Source: CAYMRB01 sp964392615 (GTDB taxonomy: Bacteria; Planctomycetota; UBA8108). From it: DNA of 64,000 nucleotides. The stretch spans positions 1 through 64,000 of the forward strand of contig CAYMRB010000002.1 of NCBI GenBank assembly GCA_964392615.1, in the 5' to 3' direction. Shown one piece after another: positions 8,960 to 17,765 of the stretch; position 1 is the first letter of the stretch, and every line of letters begins with the position of its first letter. Below the pieces are notes generated by a model. The model searched no databases. It saw only the letters and a program-made list of their open reading frames with translations, and was not told where the DNA came from. The translations under genes were made by a program, and so were the position numbers.

Positions 8960-10333
8960 TTACGGACACGCCGGCGGACGCGTCGCGCAGTCGAGCGTCA
9001 CGTCCGCGTCGAGCTCCGCTATGTCGCACTCGGGGTAGGGAGCAGGTGGAGGCGGGGCGCCGAGGAAGAGGTGGTTCAACAGGTAGCTCGGATCGGCTAC
9101 GTCGACGATGTCGTCATCGTTGGCGTCGACCGCCGCGAGACAGCCGGGCCCACGGCCGCCGAGAAACAGCCAGCTGAGGGCGAAGACGGCATCGGACAGG
9201 TCGACGATGCCGTCTTCGTTGCCGTCGCCGCGCAGGAAGACGGGCAGGTCGCGATGCTCCTCGAGCTCCTCCTGCACGGCGTAGTAGGCGGGCTTCGGAC
9301 CGTACTGCTCGTCGAAGAGGGACGGGTACTCGTCTCGCCGCCAGCCGTGCGCGTCGGAAATGTGCCAGGTGTTCCAGCCGACCACGCCGCCGCTCCGCTT
9401 CTCCAGAAGCTCCTCGACGATGCGGCGATAGGTCCCGGCTTGGGCCTCGAGCTGATCGGTCGAGTCATCGTCGATGAAGACGCTCGCCTCGGTGACGTGG
9501 AACTCGAGATCGCGCTCGTGGGCCCAATCGATCAACAGGCGCAGCGCGCGGCGATTCGACGACGTGTTCCAGCCGACAGCGACATGAGCCTGCCACCCGA
9601 TGCCGTCAACGCGCAGCCCGCGATCGCGCAAGTACTGAACGGTCTCCTTGATGAGATCCCAGGAAGCCGTGGTGCTCGGCGACTCGTGGTGGTTGTAGAT
9701 CAGTTTGAGATCCGGAGCGTGCTCGGCGGCGATCTCGAAGGCGTATCGGATGTAGAGCGGTGTCCGCCGCGCGTCGGTGTCGCGGCCGATCTTGAACCAC
9801 GGACACTCCCAGCTCGTACCGGCCCTGTCCCTGTGCCAGTCGCCGTTGCGAACGGTTTCGTTGACCACGTCGATGGATACGAACCCCGGGCGGTCATTGT
9901 AGCGTTGGCACAGGGCGGTGAAGTACTCGCGCAGGTTCAGCTCGAGCTCGGCAGCCGTGCGGGAGTCGTCGCGCGCCCAATCGGAGCATTGCGGACTGAC
10001 GGGGCCATGGATGCGAAGGACCTGGTCGTTCTCGACGACGTGTTGCACCCACGCGTCGCTGCGCGACCAATTCCACCTGTCGGGACTCGGATGCACGATG
10101 CTCTGCTTGAAGTCGTTCTCCGGAGTCACGTAGGCGAACTCGCGATCCAGCACCGTGCCCTGGCTCGTGCCGAAGGCCCACGATCCGGTCGTCGCGCCGA
10201 TGAGCACGCGGCCTTCTTCGAAGTGGCTCGCGACGATCTCGCGCAGCCGCCGGCCCGACGGAACGGGGGGATCGCCTCCGTAGACGTGTGCGGATGCGAG
10301 GAGCAGGAGCAGGGAAACTCGAAGCGACAGCAT
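8960..10333 (-). CDS. GH10 endo-beta-xylanase-like enzyme with C-terminal dockerin-like EF-hand pair
   Basis: 457 residues from the ATG at 10333, which starts a signal peptide (MLSLRVSLLLLLASAHVYG). The long upstream extension is a shadow of the neighbouring dehydrogenase. The GH10 barrel spans about 25-350: SIDVVNETVRNGDW contains the acid/base Glu159, FHVTEASVF the nucleophile Glu282, and HGPVSPQCSDW, IYNHHES and GWNTWHISD match the family's substrate-groove strands. Residues about 368-430 carry two calcium-loop repeats (GDGNEDGIVDLSDAV and DANDDDIVDVADPS), each followed by a hydrophobic LxxLFLG helix, as in type I dockerin-like tails. GH10 enzymes cut beta-1,4-xylan. The enzyme sits at the edge of a sugar catabolic cluster. 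Family confidence is high; the natural polymer is inferred. Confidence 0.85.
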   Translation of the reverse strand: MLSLRVSLLLLLASAHVYGGDPPVPSGRRLREIVASHFEEGRVLIGATTGSWAFGTSQGTVLDREFAYVTPENDFKQSIVHPSPDRWNWSRSDAWVQHVVENDQVLRIHGPVSPQCSDWARDDSRTAAELELNLREYFTALCQRYNDRPGFVSIDVVNETVRNGDWHRDRAGTSWECPWFKIGRDTDARRTPLYIRYAFEIAAEHAPDLKLIYNHHESPSTTASWDLIKETVQYLRDRGLRVDGIGWQAHVAVGWNTSSNRRALRLLIDWAHERDLEFHVTEASVFIDDDSTDQLEAQAGTYRRIVEELLEKRSGGVVGWNTWHISDAHGWRRDEYPSLFDEQYGPKPAYYAVQEELEEHRDLPVFLRGDGNEDGIVDLSDAVFALSWLFLGGRGPGCLAAVDANDDDIVDVADPSYLLNHLFLGAPPPPAPYPECDIAELDADVTLDCATRPPACP

Positions 10334-10392
10334 GACGTCGATCCTACCCCCTGGAGCGGTCGTGGACACCCTCGGCGAGCGAGAACCGGGCG

Positions 10393-11298
10393 TCAGCCCC
10401 GCAATACCGCGAGGAGGTTCTCGACCGCTGCCGACATCGCCCGATCGACGCTCTCCTGTGTGAAGCCGCCGACATGCGCCGACGCGATGACCCGCGGGTG
10501 CTGGACGAGGCGCCAATCCTCGGGTGGCTCGGACTCGAACGCATCGAGAGCGACGCCGGCGATCCGATCCGCCTCGAGCGCCGCCAGTGTCGCGTCGGCG
10601 TCGAGCAAGCCGCCGCGTGCCGTGTTGACGATCAGAACGCCGCGCTTCGTTGACGCGACGGCTTCGGCGTCGATGATGGGGCTGCCGTCGGGACTCGGGG
10701 GGCAGTGCAGCGTGATCACGTCGGCCTGTGCGAGGAGCTCGCCCATCGAGCAATACTCGAGATCGCCGCTCGGGAACGGGTCGTATGCGAGCACGCGCAT
10801 GCCGAGGGCGCGCGCCAGTCCCGCGACCAGCTGGCCGATCTTGCCGCAGCCGACGATGCCGAGCGTTCGTCCCTCGAGCTCGATTCCCTTGCGCCGTTCC
10901 CACTTTCGGGTCTTCAGCGCGTTGTCGCCGAAGGGCAGCGACCTGGCGAGCGCGAGGACATGTCCGATCGTCAGCTCGGCGACGCCGCGCGCATTGGCAC
11001 CTTCGGCGCGGCAGATCCGGATGGCGTTCCTCTCGGCGGCGTCGAGGTCGATGCTGTCGACTCCGGTGCCGTTGCGGCTGATGACTCGCAAGTCCGACGC
11101 GGCGTCGAGCACGCGCGCGGAGATCGTCTCGACACCGGCGAGATAGCCAACGCAGCCGGGCAGGAGGGCAAGGAGCTCTTCTTCCGTCGGCAACGTTCCC
11201 GGCGTCGAGAACACGACCTCGTAGCCGGCGGCCTCGATCACGTCGAGCGACGGATGCCCGCTACGAGTGATCGAACGCGGTGTGACGAGTACTTTCAC
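10393..11298 (-). CDS. D-isomer-specific 2-hydroxyacid dehydrogenase (phosphoglycerate dehydrogenase-like)
   Basis: 301 residues if translation starts at the GTG at 11298, which overlaps the stop of the upstream isomerase gene in a GTGA arrangement and gives MKVLVTPRSI. A GTG at 11310 is also possible. The N-terminal substrate domain is followed by a Rossmann domain with GIVGCGKIGQL, then LHCPPSPDGSPII, NTARGG and the catalytic Glu/His pair in DAFESEPP and ASAHVGGF; Arg in NARGVAELTIG completes the triad. Such enzymes oxidise or reduce 2-hydroxy/2-keto acids with NAD(H). There is no ACT regulatory domain, so it is the short SerA-like or glyoxylate-reductase-like form. As the last gene of the six-gene leftward cluster it probably handles a sugar-acid intermediate rather than serine synthesis. 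Confidence 0.82.
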   Translation of the reverse strand: MKVLVTPRSITRSGHPSLDVIEAAGYEVVFSTPGTLPTEEELLALLPGCVGYLAGVETISARVLDAASDLRVISRNGTGVDSIDLDAAERNAIRICRAEGANARGVAELTIGHVLALARSLPFGDNALKTRKWERRKGIELEGRTLGIVGCGKIGQLVAGLARALGMRVLAYDPFPSGDLEYCSMGELLAQADVITLHCPPSPDGSPIIDAEAVASTKRGVLIVNTARGGLLDADATLAALEADRIAGVALDAFESEPPEDWRLVQHPRVIASAHVGGFTQESVDRAMSAAVENLLAVLRG

Positions 11299-11879
11299 TT
11301 CTCTTGCCACTTCGGACTGTCGACGATCGCTGGCTTGCCATCCCTCTCGACGATGAGCTTGCGGTAGCCGCGCGTCTCGATCGTCCCGTAGTCGTGGCCG
11401 GCGTCGCCCCGGAACGCGAAGAACGTGATCAGGGGCTCTTCGAGCGACACGTTGACGCTGCGGTGCGCGTACCGACCCGGCACGTAGACCGCGTCACCTG
11501 GCTCGAGCTCTCGCGCTTCCCAATCGCCCTCGGGGTTCTCCATCAGCATGTAGCCGTGCCCGCTCAGGCAGTAGTAGACCTCGGCCGTATCGAGAACCGT
11601 GTGGAAGTGTCCCTTCGTCATGAAGTACTCGTCACCGACCTTGCCCGGGTACACGATGCTCGTCCCGAAGGCGATCTCCGTGTCCTTCTCCGGCCGCCCC
11701 ATGTCGTAGAACTCGTAGTTCAGGACGTCGTTCTCGGCGACCATCGCGGCGTGTTTCTCGTCGTCGAGATACATGCCCTTCATGGCCGAGAGCTTCCTCC
11801 GGATCGGTTCGACGTCAGGGGAAAGGCCGTTGGTCAGGCTGAAGTTGACGAGCAGCGAGTTCGGATTCTCCATCGACAT
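11295..11879 (-). CDS. cupin-type phosphoglucose isomerase
   Basis: 194 residues from the ATG at 11879 (MSMENPNS). The upstream frame is a shadow of the AroE-like gene. It is a single cupin barrel of the archaeal-type glucose-6-phosphate isomerase family: GTSIVYPGKVGDEYFMTKGHFH supplies His91 and His93, AEVYY supplies Glu100, and VPGRYAHRSVN supplies His139 as metal ligands. The length (about 190) matches the family. It interconverts glucose-6-phosphate and fructose-6-phosphate in the cytoplasm and is unrelated to classical Pgi. It begins 8 bases after the upstream stop and overlaps the next gene by 4 bases, so it is in a tight operon. Its presence in a kinase/dehydrogenase cluster suggests that the pathway ends in a hexose phosphate, or that the enzyme acts on a related ketose phosphate. 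Confidence 0.8.
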   Translation of the reverse strand: MSMENPNSLLVNFSLTNGLSPDVEPIRRKLSAMKGMYLDDEKHAAMVAENDVLNYEFYDMGRPEKDTEIAFGTSIVYPGKVGDEYFMTKGHFHTVLDTAEVYYCLSGHGYMLMENPEGDWEARELEPGDAVYVPGRYAHRSVNVSLEEPLITFFAFRGDAGHDYGTIETRGYRKLIVERDGKPAIVDSPKWQEK

Positions 11880-11887
11880 GGCGACTA

Positions 11888-12838
11888 TTATTTCCGGGTG
11901 GATGCGGCGATCTCGGACAGCCTGTCGAACTCCGGGCCGCTCGACGGGATGTCGAGATCGAAGACCTCGGCGACGACGGAGAGCCAACCGTGCAGGAAGT
12001 AGACCCAACCGTCCTCGACAAGCAGTCCCTTCGACTCTTCCTGGGCGCGGGCCTGGTCGAGGAAGACCAGTTCGCCGCGATAGTTGAACTCCCACGCGAT
12101 GCCGCCCTGCGGAAACTCCGCCGCATTCGTCAGCGGCGAACCCGGCGCGTCCTTGCCGAGTCCCGTCGCGTTGACGACCATCGAGCCTTCCTTCAGCTGC
12201 GCGACGACGGCGTCATTCTCGGCCGCCGTCGGACAGAGCGTGTAGTCGACGGGAATCGGGCAGTCCATCGCGGCGTGCACCGCCTTCATGTCCTCGAGCC
12301 GGGGCGCGCTGCGATTCGTGACGTGGATCCGCGCCGGGCGTCGCTCCGCGGGCTGCTGCTGCAGGTAGATCGTCAGCGCCAGCGACGAGCCTCCGGCGCC
12401 GAGAAGGCACACTTCGGCGCCCGACTTGCCCCAATGGGTCGTGTCCCTGACAGCCTCGAAGGACAGGCCGGCCGTGATCGGGTCCTTGGCGTGTCCTCGA
12501 AGCTGGCCGTCGCGCTTCGAGATGCAGCTCACCTCGCCGAGCTGCTCCGCGTACGGATCGAGCCAATCGAACCGGTCGCGTGCCGCGGTGAGCAGGTCGA
12601 GCTTGTGCGTCGTGACGAGCGCGCCGAGCGACAGAGGATCCGCCTTGAGGAAATCGACGACTCGACGGTACACCTCGGGATTGTCGTGATGCTTGCAGTC
12701 GATGCCGCGGATGCGGTCGCTGATGCCGAGGTGCTCCGCCCACTTCGGGAACACCTTCATGATCGACGACTGGCCGGTCGTCACGCCGACGAAGTAGAAG
12801 CTGGGCTTGGTGGCGGGGGTGAGCTCGGACGCGATCAT
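11888..12838 (-). CDS. shikimate dehydrogenase-like (AroE-like) oxidoreductase of a sugar cluster
   Basis: 316 residues; the start overlaps the kinase stop by ATGA. The N-terminal part carries GALVTTHKLDLL, which aligns with the VTxPHK catalytic-lysine strand of shikimate/quinate dehydrogenases but lacks the proline, and KDPITAGLSF in place of the usual NTDGxG. The Rossmann part has LLGAGGSSLALT and NATGLG, both diagnostic of the family. It is some 40 residues longer than AroE, with a C-terminal extension (FLHGWLSVVAEVFDLD). No other aromatic biosynthesis gene is present and it is embedded between an FGGY kinase and an isomerase, so a polyol or sugar-acid substrate is more plausible than shikimate. 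That is inference from context. Confidence 0.65.
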   Translation of the reverse strand: MIASELTPATKPSFYFVGVTTGQSSIMKVFPKWAEHLGISDRIRGIDCKHHDNPEVYRRVVDFLKADPLSLGALVTTHKLDLLTAARDRFDWLDPYAEQLGEVSCISKRDGQLRGHAKDPITAGLSFEAVRDTTHWGKSGAEVCLLGAGGSSLALTIYLQQQPAERRPARIHVTNRSAPRLEDMKAVHAAMDCPIPVDYTLCPTAAENDAVVAQLKEGSMVVNATGLGKDAPGSPLTNAAEFPQGGIAWEFNYRGELVFLDQARAQEESKGLLVEDGWVYFLHGWLSVVAEVFDLDIPSSGPEFDRLSEIAASTRK

Positions 12839-14316
12839 TTCCAGAATCCCAGCATGTGCTCGTAGACGCGGATGAACTCCGTCTGGACGGTTCGGTACGC
12901 GGCGACCGACTCGCGGTCCGGCTCGACGGTGGTGCTCGATTCCCTGCGCTCGACCGCCGTGGCGACCGGATCGTCGATCAGCCCGACGCCGGCTGCTGCG
13001 AGCAGAGCAGCGCCCTTGATGCCCGCTTCGGGCTCGTCGGAGAGCTCGAGTGGCACCTCCATCACATCGGCCTTGATCTGATTCCAGAGCTTGTTGCGAG
13101 TGCCGCCGCCGACGCTGAATATCCGCGTGATCTCGTGCCCGAGCTTCCTGAATTGGGCCGCGTCCTTGCCCAGCGCGAGCGCCACGCCCTCCAGCACGGA
13201 GCGGACGAAGTGGGGCGCAGAGTGGTTGAGCGACAGCCCGAAGTAGCCGCCGCGCGCGGTCGTGTTCTCGCTGCGGCGTTCACCAAGCATGTAGGGGTAG
13301 AAGAGAAGTCCATCGCTGCCGACGGGAGCCCGTGACGCCATCGCGACCAGCTCGTCGTACGGCACGTCGCGGCCCGCTATGCCGTCGACGAAGTCCTTGC
13401 ACCACTTCACGCTCAGGCCGGCGCAGTCGATCAGTGTGAACGGGATCCAGCCGTCGACCACATGGCGCAGATTCTGGATCGCCGGATCGAGCAGCGGCCG
13501 CTCGCTGTGCGTCGCGAGAAGCGCGCTCGTTCCCGTGACGTCCGCCGTGACGCCGTCCCCGACGATGCCGAAGCCGAGCATCGAGACCGGGAAATCGCCG
13601 CCGCCAGCGACGACGGGAACGCCCGACGGCAGACCGGTGAGCGCTGCGGCCTCGGCCGCCACGTGGCCGATGACCGCGCAGGATGGGTGCACCGGCGCGA
13701 ACTTGTCGATGCTCACGCCGACGGCGTCGGCGAGATCGCTCGAGTAGCGGTCCGCGTGGCAGTCCCAGAGAAACGACCCGGACGCCTCGCTGGGGTCCGC
13801 CGCCGCGACGCCGGTCAGTCGGTAGTTGATGAAGTCCTTCGGGACGAGAAAGACCTCGGCGCGGTCGTAGACCTCCGGCTGCTCATCGCGATGCCAGCGC
13901 ACCTTGATGCCGACCCAGGCGGGGTTCGGATAGCTGCCGGCGATCTTCGCGAGCCGCTCCGCGTCGTGGTTCTCGCAGATGGCGTCGACTTGCGCGTCGC
14001 AGCGCTTGTCGCACCAGAGTTGGACCCACTCCGTCGTCACCTTGCCATCGGCGTCGATCCCGACCGGTCCGTGCATCTGCCCGCACGAGGCGATCGCCGC
14101 GATAGAGGCAGGGGCGACGCCGGTCTCCGACAGCACCTGACGGATCGCGGCGCACGTCTCCCGCCACCAATCGTCCGGTCGCTGCTGCGCCCAGCCCGGT
14201 TGCGGGCTGTCGACGTCGTGGTGGATCTGCGCGATGCCCAGAATGCTGCCGGCCTCGGAGACGACCGCGGCGCGGGCGCTCTGGGTGCCGACGTCCAGAG
14301 CCAGGAGGTTGTTCAC
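12835..14316 (-). CDS. FGGY-family carbohydrate kinase (xylulokinase-like)
   Basis: 493 residues, the usual FGGY length. The N-terminal ATPase-fold start is LLALDVGTQSARAAVV; SCGQMHG and WCDKRC follow as in xylulokinases; the second domain has AGGGDFPVSMLGFG (catalytic Asp in GGGD, with FP in place of the usual NA), DVTGTSA and SVGGGTRNKLWNQIKAD. It phosphorylates a ketose or polyol in the cytoplasm with ATP. It follows the zinc dehydrogenase by 24 bases and is translationally coupled to the AroE-like gene. D-xylulose is the default guess given the family, but the altered GGGDF segment and the neighbouring isomerase leave other ketoses open. Confidence 0.8.
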   Translation of the reverse strand: MNNLLALDVGTQSARAAVVSEAGSILGIAQIHHDVDSPQPGWAQQRPDDWWRETCAAIRQVLSETGVAPASIAAIASCGQMHGPVGIDADGKVTTEWVQLWCDKRCDAQVDAICENHDAERLAKIAGSYPNPAWVGIKVRWHRDEQPEVYDRAEVFLVPKDFINYRLTGVAAADPSEASGSFLWDCHADRYSSDLADAVGVSIDKFAPVHPSCAVIGHVAAEAAALTGLPSGVPVVAGGGDFPVSMLGFGIVGDGVTADVTGTSALLATHSERPLLDPAIQNLRHVVDGWIPFTLIDCAGLSVKWCKDFVDGIAGRDVPYDELVAMASRAPVGSDGLLFYPYMLGERRSENTTARGGYFGLSLNHSAPHFVRSVLEGVALALGKDAAQFRKLGHEITRIFSVGGGTRNKLWNQIKADVMEVPLELSDEPEAGIKGAALLAAAGVGLIDDPVATAVERRESSTTVEPDRESVAAYRTVQTEFIRVYEHMLGFWK

Positions 14317-14340
14317 AGCGCTATCTCGGGGTTGTCGGGA

Positions 14341-15378
14341 TCAGTATCGCAACAGAACCTTGATGACCTCGCCGCGCTGGATGGCCGCGAGCGCATCGTT
14401 GATCTGTTCGACCGGGAACTCATGCGTGATGAACTCGCCCGGGCTGAGCTTGCCCTGTCGAATCCAGTCGCAGAGCGGCGCTTGCGCGGCGCGCTCGCGC
14501 GCACGAGTCGGCCACTGGTGTACGAAGAGATTGAAGTTGTAGGGGCCGGTGTGCTTGTTGACGACGATCGATTCGGCTGACACCACGCCGTAGACGCAGA
14601 TCGATCCACCCAGCTTCACGAGCGGCAGCGCCGCGTTGATGATCTCCTCCTTGCCGACCGCGTCGACGACGGCGTCGAGGGGCTTGCCGCGTTTCTCGGT
14701 CAGCTTGCCGATCTCCGGGTCGCCGAGGTCGAACACCTGGTCGGCACCCATCGCGGTCGCTCGCTCGCGCTTGTGAGCGAGAGGCGCGACGAGCCCGACC
14801 CAGCCCAGCCCGAGCAGCTTGGCGAACTTCACGAAGCTCAGGCCGACGGGGCCGCCGCCGAACACGAGGATGTCGTCGCCTTCCTGGAAGTGGAAGTCGC
14901 CGAAGGCGCCGTAGACCTCGCGCCAGGTGCACAGCAGCCCGGCGGCCTCGAGGGGGATGTCGGCGTCGACCGCACGCTGGATCTCGTAGCACTCGAACCA
15001 GCCGTGTTCGGCGTCCGCGACGCCATCTTCGACCATCGCGTCGTGGTCGTTCGCGAGCGTGTACTCGCAGAAACCGCCCCAGCCGGTCGCGTACTTCGGA
15101 TCGTCGAACTCGAACAGGAGGCCGCCGATGACGCGATCGCCGACCTTGAAGTTGCGGACCTTGTCGCCGACGGCCTCGACGACGCCGGCCACCTCGTGAC
15201 CGAGCATCAGCGGGTAGTCCTCGACGCCGGGGAACTTGCCGGCGACGAGCTTGCTGTCCGTCGAGTTGCAGACGAGCGCCGCCTCGGTGCGGACCTTGGC
15301 CTGATAGGGGCCGACCTCGGGCGCACCGATTTCCACGAGCTCGACGCGGTTCGGTTCGACGACTGCGACTGCTCTCAT
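14341..15378 (-). CDS. zinc-type medium-chain alcohol/polyol dehydrogenase
   Basis: 345 residues starting MRAVAVVEP. GroES-like domain: CNSTDSKL and GHEVAGVVEAVG give the catalytic zinc Cys and His-Glu. The four-cysteine structural zinc loop is missing. Rossmann domain: ILVFGGGPVGLSFVKFAKLLG, then MGADQVFDLG and AVVDAVGKEE. The enzyme probably oxidises a sugar alcohol or sugar hydroxyl with NAD(P)+. It sits 60 bases downstream of the lactonase-like lipoprotein and 24 bases upstream of the kinase, so an oxidation-then-phosphorylation order is reasonable. The exact substrate cannot be read from the sequence. Confidence 0.8.
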   Translation of the reverse strand: MRAVAVVEPNRVELVEIGAPEVGPYQAKVRTEAALVCNSTDSKLVAGKFPGVEDYPLMLGHEVAGVVEAVGDKVRNFKVGDRVIGGLLFEFDDPKYATGWGGFCEYTLANDHDAMVEDGVADAEHGWFECYEIQRAVDADIPLEAAGLLCTWREVYGAFGDFHFQEGDDILVFGGGPVGLSFVKFAKLLGLGWVGLVAPLAHKRERATAMGADQVFDLGDPEIGKLTEKRGKPLDAVVDAVGKEEIINAALPLVKLGGSICVYGVVSAESIVVNKHTGPYNFNLFVHQWPTRARERAAQAPLCDWIRQGKLSPGEFITHEFPVEQINDALAAIQRGEVIKVLLRY

Positions 15379-15438
15379 GTGTTTCTCTCCAGATCAGGCC
15401 GGCTCCGTGTCGACAGCAGCCGGGACGGTCCAATCAGC

Positions 15439-16551
15439 TCACTTGATCTTGTCGAGGTGGATGACCGACATGGTGTAGGGCGCGTCGTGCGCCGTATTGA
15501 CCTTGTCCGGTCCGGTCACCATGTCGAAGTTCGAGATGATGAGCTCGTTGCCGCGCAGAATGGGCTCGCCGGGCTGATCGAGACCGCCCTTCGATCCATC
15601 GCAGTCGGGGCTTCTGGCGAGCACGGTGACCTCGCCCGACGGGGTGACCTTGCAGACGGCGTTTTCCGAGAAGTCGGCGACGTAGATGTTGTCCTGCGCG
15701 TCCATGCAGATGCCGTCGATCGTGCGCATGTTCGGGCTCTTCGCGAAGACCTCGTTGGTCTTCACCGCGCCGTTCTCGTCGAACGTGACCTTGTGGAGCG
15801 TGCCGTCGCCGAAGTTGCCGACGAACAGGTTGCCCTGGCTGTCGAAGGACATGCCGTCGAGCCCGTACTGGCAGTCCATGTTGAGCGTCTTGAACTCGAC
15901 CAGGAGATTCTTATCGCTGCGATCGTTCTTGAGCTGGACGTTCCTGTCCTTCTCGTCGAAACGGTAGACGGCACTGACGAGCTGCTCGGACTCGATGGCC
16001 GGCAGCATGCTCTGCGTGACCCAGATCTTGCCCTTGTAGTACTTCACCGCGTTGGGATGGCTCATACCCGACGCGATGACCTCGGTCTGCTCGACCTTGC
16101 CGTTCGCGATCTTAAGCTTGAGGATGCGCCCCTCGTTCTGTCCCTCGGGCTTGCCCGGCCAGCCCTGGTTGTCCGCGACGTATAAGCTGCCGTCAGGGCC
16201 CATGTCGATGCCCATCGGGCACGAGCGCGCCGTCTTCTCGAGCTTCGGGCACTCGGCGTAGAGCGAGACCGTGTTGTCCTTGGCGATCTTCATGAACACG
16301 CCGGGCTTCGTCATGTCGCCGTAGTTCGGACACGCGAGGATGATGTTGCCCTCCCCGTCCATCGTCATGCCATCCGGCGTCGGACAGATATCGGGCAGCG
16401 TCAGGAAGAGCTCCGACGTCGTGACCGGAACCGCCTCGGTCGTCTCGGCCGTGATCTCGGTGTCCGACTTCGAACCGATGCAACCCGACAGCCAGCCCGC
16501 TGCGCACGACGCCAGCAGGACCAGTCCGAGCCGCTTGATGCGCGCCGTCAT
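15439..16551 (-). CDS. SMP-30/gluconolactonase-like six-bladed propeller lipoprotein
   Basis: 370 residues. The N-terminus (MTARIKRLGLVLLASCAAGWLSGC) is a lipoprotein signal with the lipobox LSGC at about 21-24. The body is a beta-propeller with repeated strand patterns: DGMTMDGEGNIILACPNYG, GIDMGPDGSLYVADNQGW, HPNAVKYYKGKIWVTQS, GLDGMSFDSQGNLFVGNFGDG, TIDGICMDAQDNIYVADFSE. These resemble SMP-30/regucalcin/NHL-type lactonases, whose metal ligands sit on such loops. It could hydrolyse a sugar lactone made outside the membrane, or act as a binding propeller. It is the first gene of the leftward cluster, divergent from the ABC binding-protein gene across about 200 bases. Confidence 0.65.
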   Translation of the reverse strand: MTARIKRLGLVLLASCAAGWLSGCIGSKSDTEITAETTEAVPVTTSELFLTLPDICPTPDGMTMDGEGNIILACPNYGDMTKPGVFMKIAKDNTVSLYAECPKLEKTARSCPMGIDMGPDGSLYVADNQGWPGKPEGQNEGRILKLKIANGKVEQTEVIASGMSHPNAVKYYKGKIWVTQSMLPAIESEQLVSAVYRFDEKDRNVQLKNDRSDKNLLVEFKTLNMDCQYGLDGMSFDSQGNLFVGNFGDGTLHKVTFDENGAVKTNEVFAKSPNMRTIDGICMDAQDNIYVADFSENAVCKVTPSGEVTVLARSPDCDGSKGGLDQPGEPILRGNELIISNFDMVTGPDKVNTAHDAPYTMSVIHLDKIK

Positions 16552-16750
16552 GTTCGTTCCCCTCCCTACTGACTCCTGGTGTGATGAGAGATACGCAGAG
16601 ATGCGGAATAGCAGGTCCGAGCTCTGGTTCGGGACTCGAGTGGGCGCGCATCCTATGGCAGATCCAGCAAAGCATCAACGGTCTGCGATGGGCCACACGG
16701 GAGTTGACTTTCCGTGCGTTCACGGAGATCGTGCCGCCAAGGAGGGCGTG
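16552..16750. promoter_or_regulatory. divergent control region of the sugar ABC importer and catabolic cluster
   Basis: This 199-base non-coding stretch separates the lactonase-like gene (left) from the binding-protein gene (right), so both promoters must lie here. A TTGACT sequence occurs about 45 bases before the right-hand start, without a convincing -10 partner. An imperfect inverted repeat, GTCCGAG-N5-GTTCGGGAC, lies near 16615-16640 and is a candidate operator. The right-hand gene has a strong AAGGAGGG ribosome site ending 5 bases before its ATG. No regulator gene is adjacent. Confidence 0.45.
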
Positions 16751-17749
16751 ATGAAGACGACGCTGTCGAGAATCGTTTTCGTGACTTTGGTCGCAGGGTG
16801 GATGGCCGGCTGCGGCAACGAGTCCGGCGTCGACGAGCCGACCGGTGCCGCCACAGCCAGCGGCCTGACGGTGGCGTACTCCTCCGTCGGCGATCCGAAC
16901 CCGTGGTTCCTCGCGTTCTCCGCCGACCTGGAGAAGGAGGCGAAGAAGCGCGGCTACACGTTCCGGGTCACCCACGCTCAGGCTCGCATCGAGAAGCAGA
17001 TCTCCGACGTCGAGGACATCGTCGTGCAGAAGCCCGACTATCTCGTCCTCGGCCCGATCGATCGCGAGGGATCGGCGGACGCGCTGCGCATCGCGAAGAA
17101 GGCTGGCGTGCCCGTCGTCGTCGTGAATCGCGATATCGTCGGCGTCGCCGGCGAGGACTACGTGACGAAGATCTACTCCGACTTCGAGTGGATCGGCGGG
17201 AAGATGGCGGAGCTGATCCGGGACGCCTTCCCGGCCGACACGGCCGAAATCCGCGTCGTCGAGCTTCACGGCACCCCGGGCGGTGGCAACACCATCGACA
17301 TGCAAAAGGGGTTCCGGAGGAAGATGGCGGAGTCTCCGCGGATGAAGATCGTGTCGTCCCAATTGGGCGATTTCAACCGCGCCACCGCGTTGAAGGCGAT
17401 GGAGAACATCCTCCAGTCCGGCATCGAGTTCGATGCGGTCGTCGGACACTTCGATGAGGAGGCGATCGGCGCGATCCAGGCGATGATGGCCGCCGGCAAG
17501 AAGATCGGCAGCGAGCCGTCGAAGGGCGAGATCATCGTCGTCGGCAACGGCGGCACCAAGGATGGTCTGCGGGCGATCAAGGCCGGGCAGTATCACAAGA
17601 TCGTCTCGGTGACGCCGTACTACGCCGGACAGGTATTCGATGCGATCGAGGCCCACCGCAGGGGCGAGGAGCTTCCGGAGTACATCCGCGTGGAGGATAT
17701 CGTCATCGGCGCGGCCACCGTGGATGAGCACATGGACAGCGGCTTCTGA
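16751..17749 (+). CDS. sugar ABC transporter substrate-binding lipoprotein (ribose/galactofuranose type)
   Basis: 332 residues from the ATG at 16751, chosen over a long upstream extension because of the AAGGAGGG site and the signal peptide. The lipobox MAGC places the acylated Cys at residue 21. The mature part is a periplasmic binding protein of the RbsB/YtfQ group: GDPNPWFLAFSADLEKEAKKRG, QISDVEDIVVQKPDYLVLGPID, VPVVVVNRD and AVVGHFDEEAIGAIQAM. It captures a monosaccharide outside the inner membrane and delivers it to the permeases encoded downstream. The two-permease arrangement that follows resembles the E. coli ytfQRT-yjfF galactofuranose system more than rbs. The ligand is not identifiable from sequence. 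Confidence 0.88.
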   Translation: MKTTLSRIVFVTLVAGWMAGCGNESGVDEPTGAATASGLTVAYSSVGDPNPWFLAFSADLEKEAKKRGYTFRVTHAQARIEKQISDVEDIVVQKPDYLVLGPIDREGSADALRIAKKAGVPVVVVNRDIVGVAGEDYVTKIYSDFEWIGGKMAELIRDAFPADTAEIRVVELHGTPGGGNTIDMQKGFRRKMAESPRMKIVSSQLGDFNRATALKAMENILQSGIEFDAVVGHFDEEAIGAIQAMMAAGKKIGSEPSKGEIIVVGNGGTKDGLRAIKAGQYHKIVSVTPYYAGQVFDAIEAHRRGEELPEYIRVEDIVIGAATVDEHMDSGF

Positions 17750-17765
17750 TCATCTGCGACAGGAG

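Noticed and set aside
11888..12838. Shikimate biosynthesis AroE
   Set aside because: The catalytic strand lacks the usual proline, the protein is longer, and its operon partners are sugar enzymes.
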